DNA of 64,000 bases. Source: Adenanthera pavonina. Taxonomy: Eukaryota; Streptophyta; Magnoliopsida; Fabales; Fabaceae. Positions 31,941-43,900 of the stretch are shown in pieces; the first letter of the stretch is position 1; each line of letters starts with the position of its first letter. The position numbers and the translations under genes are program-made. The stretch is from contig JAIVEN010000021.1 in NCBI GenBank assembly GCA_026686845.1, positions 17,378,001 to 17,442,000 on the forward strand, written 5' to 3'. Under the pieces are notes generated by a model, which was given only the letters and a program-made list of their open reading frames with translations, searched no databases and was not told the origin of the DNA.

Positions 31941-34900
31941 ATGTTTGCCAGCATTAGGAGATTTGGAAGGTGGGTCTCTTTTGTTCCCAAGAGGGAATTT
32001 TCTAACTCCTCTTGTTTTGAAAACGGTGCTGAGCGAAGCCTGAAATCGTTAAACCTTTATTCCGCCATCAACCAAGCTCTTGACATTGCTTTGGAAACTG
32101 ATCCACGGTGGGTTTGTTATGTCTGTAAACCTCCTCCTCCTCCTCCTCCTCCATCTTTTTGTTCAGCTATCCAATGTGATATGATGAATGTGTAATTGTA
32201 TTCTTTTCCTCTTAGAAGATCATCAACCATACTGGGAGCTATAAGCCACCCCATGAAATTGCATATTTTAGTTTAGCATCTGAATGAACTTGTCTTAAAT
32301 TAATTTCCTTGATTGTTGTGACAATCACTCCTAATCTCAACTGGTTACTTTAGCTTTTGCAATGCGTGTAATAAAGGGAGGGGGGAGAGGGAGGGCTTGA
32401 GGTCATGTTAATGGACGATAAAGCTTTGTCAGGATCTAAAGAAAGTCATCGTGTGAGTGCCAATAAAAATTTGAATGATGGTTCTATTAACTCGTGGATA
32501 TCTACAAGACTGATTAATTGTTACTTTTCTGCTTCTGGATTGATTGTTACTCTTATTGGCAGCGTAAGAATGTTCAACAGAGATTCAATTGTTCATATCC
32601 AATAACTTAAGGAGATTTTTGAGCTGGCAAGGATATTAACTGAACATCTACTTTGTCAATCACTGAACTTTTGTCGCCAAATTTCTTGACTTATACTGGG
32701 ATTTTGACTGCTATAATAGTATCTGGATATTATATGTGATGGTAACAAAATTTGGATATTCTTTTTCTGAAATTAAAATTTCTTTGTAGGACAGCACTCC
32801 CAGTTCTTGGTTACTGATAATAACTTAGCTTATAAGTGAGCCAAACATCAGCCAAGGTCTTTGTCTGCATAGGAGGAAATGGCTAATGGCTATTAGCCAA
32901 ATTAGTTAGGGAAGAAATTGAGGGTTAATAATCCTCTCAACTTATTTTATTAGATGGAAGCAACATTATCTTTATAGGCATTAAAAGAGCTCACTCTTTC
33001 TTCTACTAACCTAACTCCCAAAATAGGATACTCTTAACATAATCAAAATAGAGAACTTAAACAAAGGGGACAACTTGATACCTCTGCACTATTGTAACTC
33101 CTTCTCCTCCATACCATTACAAGAATGGTTCTTTGAGAATCTCAAACAAAGGGGAGACAACTGGGATATAAGATTCAGTATCACATGCTGGAGACTTTGG
33201 GAAGCCAGGAACAAAACTCTGTTTACTGAGGAGTCTATTGACCTCAGTCAGCTCCTTCACTCCATCCATTTCACTGTATCTGATACTAACAAAGCCAATT
33301 AGCCTCTTGTAGATAGCTTCTTTTCGTTGTTTTGAACTTTGTATCGTTTTGATGTCTCCTCACTCATCCAGAGGCTGACAGCCACTGTACATATTCTGTT
33401 TAATACATCTCCCAGTTCACCCAAAAAAAAAATAGAGAACTTAAAACTAATTTTATCCTAATAAAAAATAACTAAAAAAAATAATCCTTTGTTAAAACTT
33501 AACAAATAAAATTAAAAACAATTTGATCATTATAAATGCATAATTATGTAACCTCCAACACCTCTTTCGAGTTGGGTATTCTGAACTTTGTGTTGAGGTC
33601 TTCAAATTTAATCCTTATAACAACCTTAGCCGTCGAGTTTGTCAAATAAGACGTGATTTAGTTATTTTTCAAGCACCCAGATTTTGTATTTTGGCTGTTG
33701 GAATTTGGTGGGGCAGGATCATCAATGATATAATCCTCCTTGTTGTGTGCTTTGGTATGCATAAAGTATTTTTGGCCAATTCATGACTGATTGATTGGGC
33801 GTTTTGCTGGTGACTTGCCTTTTTTGATATTGAGTGCTTTTACTTGCTCGTATTCTGTCATTTGGCCTTGTAGGCTTTGATATGGGAAGAAATTCAGAGT
33901 TAATAACTCTCTAAACTTATTTTATAAGATGGAAACAATATATTTGTTGATGATAAGAGAGAGAGCAGACTCCTACTCCAACTAAAAGACATAACTCTTC
34001 AAATAGGATAATTCTATCCAAATCAAATACAAAATTTAGTCGAAACAGAAACTTAAGCTAAGATTAAATACATAGAAGTGTTATCCAAAAGTAACTAAAA
34101 ACCAAATAAGTCTTAATTAAAACAAATAAAATAAAATAAAATAGCTTTAATTAAAATAGGCGCATATTAATGCATCTCCAACAATTAGGGTAATGGTTTT
34201 CCAAATATATGATAGTTCATAGTCTTATGATTTTTTTTTATTTTATTTTTCTGTGTCTGCTGGATATATTTTAACTTACTGTGACTGAAATAAAGGTTGG
34301 TTAGGTTATTGCAAGTCAGGCAGGGAAATAGTCTGAAATCATCTTTAGTTTTTATAATTATATTTCTTTCATTGTGTATTGTATTTATTGCACTGCTTTA
34401 TCTTAAAGGCCACATATAGGGATCTAAGTTTATCAAATCTGTTGATAATCCTATTAGTTATTGTTGGTCAAGGGTTACAAATTAAGTAAGAGTGCCGAAG
34501 GATCAGGAGTTTATTATTTTTTAGGTGTCTTGGAGTTCATTATTGTCTAGGAGACTTATAGTTATCACTTATCTTTATCTCTAGTGGTTTATCTTGCAGT
34601 CAGACACTAATTTCATAATCTTTATAAATAAAGGAAAATACAAGGGTGGAAGTAGAGTTTTTGCACTAGGCCTTACTTTGTATTGGCCATTTCTTTGCTT
34701 TAACCCTTTTCACTACTTTAATGGCCTTTCAGTTCATTTAGGTTTATGCAAGCACTCTGTGGAGGGAGGAGGGTGTGAGGTTCAACAACATCTGAAATAA
34801 TCCATTTCTAAGCTTATTTTCTTGTTGTTCAAAACTTCATCTTTACATCTACAGGAGAGGTTTCTGTTGGAACATTAGGGAGACAGAAGTTGGGAGAAAA

Positions 34901-37900
34901 GGAAGGGACCAAACAAAATATATGCTATTGAAAGACTCAATGTTAGTGTGTATGAGTATGACACAAACTCCCAACCTTTATCTTTATTAATCTTGTAATG
35001 GCCAAAGACACCCTTGCTATGTAGTTTTAAGTACGCTAGAAAGTAATTGTTAGGAATTTTGTTTGTTCTGTTGGGTGGAATTCTGTTAGGAGGAAGTTAA
35101 ATTACAAGTATTCCTATTAGCATATAAATAAGGAATGGATAGATGTAAATGTGTGTACTGAATAATGAGTTGTGATTCTTCTGTCTAGAGTCCAATGTAT
35201 GATTTGGTTTTAGAGCCAAACAATTCTCGGGAGGATGACAAAGCAAACCTGATCCCAAGACAAGTTCAAGTAGCTTGAACAGGAGCTTGGGCAGACATAA
35301 TCTGATGTCAACAAGCTATGAAGCTCCATGGTGAGGATCAAAGCAATAATTGCAAAGAAGGCTTCCAACATTGTCCAAATGGCTGCAAACTCCAGTGTCA
35401 ATGTGAATGGACTTATGATGTGCATCCATGGAGGTCAAATTCCTCAAATCTGCATGTACAATGGGAAATTAACAGGGGACTATATATTTCATGCAAAATT
35501 TGCTGGAGCAGAATCTCCTTAGTTTGATGGAGTTGATTGCAAAGGATGAACCTTTCATTGCCAACAGTTCTTTGACATGTGCTTACCTGGAAGGGATGGC
35601 TCTTCAGTGGCATCAAGGGTTTATGATAATCAAGAAGATAAGCGATCATGCTGGGAATAATATATGAATAGCATTGGTTCTCGTTTTGGTGATGTTCTAA
35701 AGATTGACCTGACGGCTGAAGTGAAAAGCTTGACGCAAGAAAGGACAGTTGCTGAGTACCCAGAAAAGATTGAGGAATTGTTGATTGAAATTGAATTGAC
35801 AGAGGAATTAGTCATAATTTGTTTCTTGAGAGATCTTAAAGAAGAAACAGAGGCCCCTGTCAGAATGGTTAAACCAAACTTCTTGTCAAACACCATGTAT
35901 CTTGCTAGGCCTGAAAAAACGTTAGTCTTGGCTTTCCAGAATCAAACCCATTACCAGATCAAAAGAAACGGTTAAATCCAAACCATTTCCACTTCTTTAT
36001 TGAATCCAAGAAACCAAATCAAACTGCCTGACAATCTCCTAAAAGCCTAAACAATTTCAACTACCAAGAATAATATCACTGCCTTTGAAAAAAACACCAG
36101 CTTTATCAAGTATAAAAAGATTACATAGTTAATAACCACCACATACCCTGGTAAAAATGTGAAGCATTTGTCCAAGGACATGGTTGAGTGGTGAAGCAAG
36201 GGCGCATGTCACTGATGCCTTAATAGTATACTTTTGATAAAATATTCACACGTTTTCATGATTCTGGTTCAGGAAGTGGAAGCTGAAATTGCAGGTGATA
36301 CTCAAGCCATTACTAACAGTCCTTGAGGATGAGGATCGGTGTAGAGTTTTTTTTTTTGTGTTTTTTTTTTTGGGGGAGAGGGTGAGGGGATGGGTTAATA
36401 TACACAATTATCAGTTAGTTGGAAGTATGTTGACAGTTACGGATACTGTTAGTTTTGTTAGGATGGAATTGGGTTTGAAGGAAGTTAGATGACCGGTGTT
36501 CCTAAATGTGTGTGTGGAGTAAAGAGTTGTGATTTTTTCTTCTTCTCACCCCAAGTAAATGTTTACTTTTACGACAAGACTTCCCTATATTCTGAATACC
36601 TTTTACCAGTTTCATTTAGGGAAAGATTAACATATATAGGATTGAATAAAAATAGTTCATACTAACTTCCAACTCCCTAGTGCATAGCTGATTAATTTGA
36701 TGTTTAGCAGAATCCTTATAGTGAAAATGTTCTGAAATAGCTTGCTTTTCTGAAGCTTCTTTTTTTGAATATAATGAATAACTTTAATCTGGTAATACAT
36801 ATTGCATAAAAACTAGGGGAGCTCTGCTGTAGTTTTGAAGAGTTGTATGAGTTTATATTTTCTAGTTTCTGTAATAAATGGCTGACTTCTATTCTGTGTC
36901 TCTTATACTTTGTGTTCTTTTAATATTCCTTCATGCAGTTGTATCTAAGGATGGCTTTTGGTCTTTATGTTCATCTTATTAGGTTTCTTGTGTGCAGAGG
37001 ATTTTTAAACCATTGCTACTTATTCTGTTGTATTTGATCCCAGTGCTTATGTTTTTGGAGAAGATGTAAGCTTTGGTGGGGTATTCCGATGTACAACAGG
37101 ATTAGCTGACCGGTTTGGTAAAAACAGGGTTTTTAATACCCCACTATGTGAACAGGTATCTATGTTCCATATTCCTATGCAATGCCTCCCTCTTTTATCT
37201 CTCCCCCTTCATTTCCTGTAATTATTCATGGTCAAAATGTATAAAAACAAGTGTACAAAGGAGTCTTCTTTAGAACACATTGTAATGAAATCTTACATTG
37301 ACATTGTATGCGGAGACTGTGTTAGCAACCAGGACATAATTCACTTAATTTTTCTTTTTATTTCTAAGTTTCTTTTTAATTCTTTCCTTATTCATGTTCT
37401 CGATACTGCAAGTTTATAAATTATATACTGAAGTTTTATTGCACACAGGGCATTGTTGGATTTGGCATTGGTCTGGCAGCATTGGTGAGTGTTAGAAGTT
37501 CAATAATTTTATTGCTTGGTTTACAGTCAAACAACTACATTTTACTATAATTATTCTGTTGTGACTGGCTGATAGTGCAAAGTTCTTGGTCTCAATTTAT
37601 ATGTAGGGCAATAGAGCCATTGCAGAAATCCAGTTTGCAGATTATATTTATCCAGCTTTTGATCAGGCATGCACCCTTTCAGTGGCTATGATTAGCTAAA
37701 GCTATGTTTGAATTGTAATTAACCCATTTTGATATTCTAGATTGTTAATGAAGCCGCTAAATTCAGATACCGGAGTGGGAATCATTTTAATTGTGGTGGT
37801 AAATTTCTTTTACCTTTTTCTTTTTGAAGTTTCTAGCTTGTTTCATTTTTTGCTTGTCACATCACAAAGTTTTACATATTCCTATAGGTCTAACAATTCG

Positions 37901-40900
37901 GGCTCCTTATGGAGCTGTAGGCCATGGTGGACATTACCATTCTCAATCCCCTGAAGCATTCTTTTGCCATGTTCCTGGTATCAAAGTATGGTGCTCTCTT
38001 TTGGGCTTCAGTTTGTTGTTACCTGCTTTTTCTTTAATTTTGTTCATTTCTCCTTTGTTTAATATAGCTTGCATACAATATGGTGCTTGTCACTGTAGAA
38101 ATGCTAAAGCTAGTGTGCATGAAAGACCGTGGTTATCCTCACGCTGGGCTGTCAAATAAAGAACAGTATTCATGTATAAATGGGGTCTTCCTGCAGATAA
38201 TTGGATGGTCTGAACTCATTTTTTTGTGATGAAAAATAGTCTGCAAACAAAGAAGACTTGTGCATGATTGTTAAGGTTATGCAAGATATAAATTCAAATA
38301 GGTTTTTAATAAAGTTTCCAGGATACTTGAGTCTTAACATTAAATAAATGATTTGTCTGGACCTTGCAGGACAACTGTAGAAACTATCTATTGCTGGTAA
38401 TTCAAGAAACTGTGCCTTGATTTAAGTAAATCTGGGATTTTAAAAAATAGTCTCTTGTCAGAGATGCTACACTATATAAAGGAGCCAGTACTCTATTCTA
38501 ATCAATGTTGTGAAAACCAGACTAGTTATTGAAGTAGTTGAGGCATTGGTCCATGGTTTATTAGTCGGATCATGGTCGAATCAATCATAATTAAAATAAT
38601 ATATTTTTAATTTTAGTTTTATATATTAAACTAAAAATTATATAAAAATTGACACGAATAGTGGTCAGAAAAATATTCTTTGATGATTTACAATTGAGGA
38701 GTACACGGGTATATATACAGTCTACCCTAGGAGCTAAAAAATAAATACAGAATATTTACAATAAATGTAGGGATTATATATGAAAGATAAGAATGGAAAA
38801 GAATCAATATAATCTAAATAATATCCTAAAATATTCTAATATCTTCTAACACTCCTCCTCAAGCTGGTGAGTGGATATTCGCCAATCCCAGCTTGGTGAT
38901 CAAGTTCTAAAAATGAACACTAGACAATCTCTTTGTGAGAATATCAGCAAGTTGCTCTCCGGTAGGAACAAATGGTGTATAAATTAAACCAGTATCCAGC
39001 TTCTCCTTTATAAAATAACGATCTACCTCAATATGCTTGGTCCGGTCATGTTGTACTGGATTGTGAGCAATATTAATTGCTGATTTATTATCACAGTAAA
39101 ACTTTATCGTACCGTCCCATTTAACCTTCAAATCTTCTAAGATTATCTTTATCCATAATAGCTCGCAGATTCCAAGGGCCATTGCTCTGAATTCAGCTTC
39201 TGCACTAGATCTAGCAATCACATTTTGTTTCTTGCTTCTTCAAATGACAAGGTTTCCACCAAGAAAAGTACAATAACCTGTTGTTGACCTCCGATCAACC
39301 ATGGAACCTGCATAATCTGTATCGGTATAGATTTCAAGAGTTAATCTATTTCCTCTTTTGAATAAGATTCCGTTTCCTGGGGTACCTTTCAAGGATTGTA
39401 GAATTCGATGTACAACCCGAAGATGTGATTCTTTAGGAGCATGCATAAATTGGCTCACAATACTTACAGCATAAGCTATATCAAGTCTAGTATGAGACAG
39501 ATATATTAGTTTGCCAACAAGCCTCTGATATGATCCCACATCAACAGTTGTATCGTCTGGGAAGTCACAAAGTTTGTGATTAATTTCTATTGGGTATCTA
39601 TCGGTTTACATCCCAATTTACCTGTCTCAGTTAATAAATCAAGAGTATATTTCTGCTGTGATATAAAGATTTCTTGCTTTGAATGAGCAACTTCAATTCC
39701 TAGGAAGTACTTAAGCCTCCCTAATTCTTTAATTTCAAACTTTTGCATCAACTACTTCCTTAAGAAATTAATTCCTTCCATGTCATCTCCTATGACTATA
39801 ATATCATCAACATAGACTAGTAACACCGTCACTCCCCCCTAAAGCCGAATGTCTGATAAATAGAGTGTGATCATCTTGACTTTGCTTGTACCCCATACTA
39901 AGCATGACTTTTGTAAATCTCCCAAACCATGCTCTTGGAGATTGTTTGAACTGATAAAGTGCCTTTGTAAGTCTACAAACTGTATCGGATGTAAGCTGAG
40001 AATGAAATCCCGGTGGAACCTCCATATAGATCTCCTCTTCTAAATCACCATGTAAGAAGACATTTTTAACATCGAATTGCAGTAATTGCCAATCTCGGAT
40101 AGCAGCAATAGACAATAAAATCCGGACTGTATTCATTTTTGCAATAGGGGCAAAAGTCTCCACATAATCTATGCCATAGGTTTGAGTATATCCTTTCGCA
40201 ATTAACCGTGCCTTATATCTTTCTAAGGAACCATCAGAGTTGAACTTAGTTGCAAAGACCCAATGGCACCCAACTGGTTTCTTACCTCTTGGCAACGGAA
40301 CCAGGTCCCATGTCTTGTTTTTCTTTAGGGCTTCTATCTCCACTTTCATTGCTTGTACCCAATTTTCATTTACCAATGCCTCAGATAAAGTTTTAGGAAT
40401 GGAAATATCATTTAAATTTGCAAGAAAGGTTCTATGGCTGCAAGACAAATTGTTATAGAAAATGAAAGATGACAAAGGATATAATGGACATTTTGTGCAA
40501 CTGCGGGTACCTTTGCGTAAGGCAATAGGAAGATCATCATCTATATTTTCAGGGATATTTTCAAGGGTAGGAGTTACCTCTGTGCCTTCAAGAACAGGTG
40601 CCAATTTAGAAGATTGAACTTGCTTTAGTTGAGATGTCTCTTTCCTGTGAGACTAAACCTGTAAAAGACAAGTGGGGAGTAGGGGCTGTTCAGAATCACA
40701 GGAACTGGAAGGTTCAAAGGAGTCATTTGGTATTTCAAGAAAAAAGTGATCTTGACTCTGGTTATCAGGAAAGACAGTTCTCTTTGGAAGAATATTATGA
40801 AAATATGACTCACTCTCAGAAAAAGTCACATCAGCTGAGAGATAGAATCTTTTTGAAGGAGGATGATAGCATTTGTATCCTTTCTGAGTAGGAGAATAAC

Positions 40901-43900
40901 CAATGAACACACATTTTAGGGCCCGAGGATCAAGTTTGGTCCGATTTTGAGAATGCACATGAACAAATGCAACACAACCAAATATTCTTGGGATGAGATT
41001 ATTCGAAGCTTTGAAGTCAGGGAAGAAGTGAGTGAGAAGTTGTATAGAACTTTTTGAACCAAGAGTCTGTGTGGAAAGTCTGTTGATTATATAACTTGCA
41101 GTTAAAACTACTTCCCCCAATATTGTTTAGGAACATTATTTTGAAATAGCAAGGCTCCTGTGGTGGCCAAGAGATGGCTATTTTTCCTTTCAGTAACCCC
41201 ATTTTGTTGTGAAGTATTAACACAAGAAGACTCATGAATAATTCCCTGAGTATCAAAAAGGTTGATAAAGATTGATTGAAAAAATCTTTCATATTGTCAG
41301 AACGAAATCTCTGTATCCCAATCCCAAATTGAGTTTTGATCGTATTGTAAAAAGATGGGAATATAGAGCTTACATCAGATTTTTGTTTCAAAATATAGAT
41401 CCAAGTTACACGAGTGCAATCATCAATAAAGGACACAAACAGTCAAGATCCAGAAATATTAGGAATATTTGAAGGACCCCAAATATCACTATGAATTAAA
41501 TTAAAAGGAACAGAAGCTCTTTTATTACTAATGGGAAATGAAGACCGTTTGTGTTTAGCAAATTCACAAAAATCACAATGAAAGGACTCAATATCTAGGT
41601 CTTTAAATAAAGAAGGAAACATCATTTTAATAACATGAAAAGAAGGATGACCAAAACGGTGATGATGAAGCCAAATGCGGTCTTTATTCAAACTGAATTT
41701 TTTAGAATGAAAGGAAGAGGAAGACAAACTTTGAAATCCATCACGTCCACTGCACCCATCAAGGAAATAAAGTCCATCTTTTTCTTTAGCAAGTCCAATC
41801 TTCTGCCTCGTGCCCAGTTCCTGAATTTCACAATAGGTAGAAAAGAATAAAGCACAACAATTAGAATGGCTGGTAAGTCTTTTGACAGATATAAGATTGG
41901 TACAAAGCTTAGGAATGTGCAAAACATTTCTCAAGATAAGAGATGGACTTAAACGGATATCACCTTGACTAGCAACAGTAAGAACAGAACCATCAGCTAT
42001 TATAATCTTTTTGGTACTAGGACATGGATTATAAGAGATAAATTTTTTGAAGAATTGGTCATATGGTTATTAGCTCCAGAATCCATAATCCATGAGTCAA
42101 GAAAAACCTTATTTGAGGCAGTAAGAGCAGATGACAATTGAGTAATAACAGATGAAGGTTCAATAGAAATACCTGAGAACACCAAAGAACATGTACCTGA
42201 AGTACTGGTAGTATTCTTCTCCAAAGATTCCAGTAAACTTAATTTTCCAATCTCATCCTTAAGATCAAGATGGCTGAAGCTTTCCTCTCCACTTGAAACT
42301 TCCGTTGCTACATGAGCTTGCCCTTGTCCTTTCTTCATATTCGGAGGTTTACCATGAAGCTTCCAACATCTATCTTTGGTGTGACGAGGCTTGTTACAAT
42401 AAGTACACCATAGGGAGTTGTTAGAATGCTTTGGTTGAGAAGCTTGATTATTACTCTTTGATACCAAAGCAGAAGTTTCAATTGTCTTGGACTCCATCAT
42501 CACATTCCTACGTCCTTCTTCTGCTAAGACAATAGCAATAGTTTCATTCAGAGTAGATAACTCTTCTCTCCCAAGTATTTGAATTCTTACAGTATCAAGA
42601 TCTGCATTCAATCCTGCAAGATATTCACATATCCTTTCTTTCTCCATAAAGCGCTTTAGGATTACAGTATCTTCAGTACATTTCATCATAATACACTGAT
42701 AATGATCCAATTCCTGCCACAAACTTTTCATTAGCATAGAATACTCATTAACAGATTTACCTCCCTGTTTAGTAGAAGAGATTTTTGTCTTAATCTCATA
42801 GATCTGAGCAGCATCCTTCACTTTTGAATAGGTCTGATGCACAGAATCTCAAATCTCTTTAGCAGAACTCAGGAACAAACATGATTTACTGACTTCAGGA
42901 TCCATGGAATGCCACAGCCATGACATAATTAGCGAGTCTTCTTCATCCCAGGAATCAAACTTTGGATCACCTGGCTTAGGACCCGTACCCAATAGATGAC
43001 TGAGTTTTCCACGTCCTTTCAGAAATGTGCGAACAAATTGAGATCCACTCAAAAAATTTTTCCCGTTCAATCTATAAGCCATTGGAACAACCTACAACTC
43101 CCTAGATACACCACCGATGCCAGTGTGATTATTGACAATGGAAGACTCAACATTAGGACCGGTAGTAGATGACTCACTCATGATTGAAACAGGTGCAGAA
43201 AAAAATGGAAGCGGTCAACGGGAATGCGCCAGTCGGAGATTGAGTGTGAACAGTGACGCCGCAAAACAGTGAACAGTGATGCGTGAACAGTGCTCGCGAC
43301 CGTGAACAGTGTGCGTGCCATGAACAGCACCACCAACACAGTGAACAGTAGCACTGGTGAACAGTGCGCGGACAAAAAATTAGGGCAGAAGGAAAAATAT
43401 GATCAAAGAAGAAATAGAGCCTGGCTCTGATACCATGACACGAATAGTGGTCAGAAAAATATTCTCTGATGATTTACAATTGAGGAGTACACGGGTATAT
43501 ATACAGGCTACCCTAGGAGCTAAAAAATAAATACAGAATATTTACAATAAATGTAGGGATTATAATCCCTGATTCTATGCTGATTCTATGAAAGATAAGA
43601 ATAGAAAAGAATCAATATAATCTAAATAATATCCTAAAATATTCTAATATATTCTAACAAAAATTAAAAGCTAAAACTATAATCACAATTCTTTTAAGCT
43701 AAAATTAAAGTGTAGTCCTAAATTCCATTAACATCCCTCACTAAACAATATCTAGGGGCATTTTGGTCATCCACGTCAATCACCCACTTATGGTTAGATC
43801 TCCCACGTATGGTTAGATCTCTTGTATACCTATTCAGTTTATTTCACGGAATCAAGAAGCCAAGAGAACAAAAGAAGCTCTTGAAGTCCGTCCATGGTGG

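Larger units (their letters stand above)
38650..43659 (-). mobile_element. Ty1/copia element 3, full length, in BCKDHB intron 6
   Basis: A 5.0-kb element antisense to the host gene with a perfect target duplication AAAAT (38,645-38,649 and 43,660-43,664). LTRs are short: 38,650-38,851 (202 bp) and 43,436-43,659 (224 bp; the 22-bp difference is a block present only in the right one). On its own strand: 5-prime LTR, tRNA-Met primer site, repeat-rich leader, gag, protease, integrase, RT, RNase H, purine tract TTGAGGAGGAG, 3-prime LTR. It has several frame breaks, but the LTRs are very similar, so the insertion looks fairly recent. Confidence 0.96.

Noticed and set aside
35210..35649. Several overlapping ORFs in BCKDHB intron 1
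   Set aside because: They are frame shadows of the decayed gypsy gag and its leader, not separate genes.
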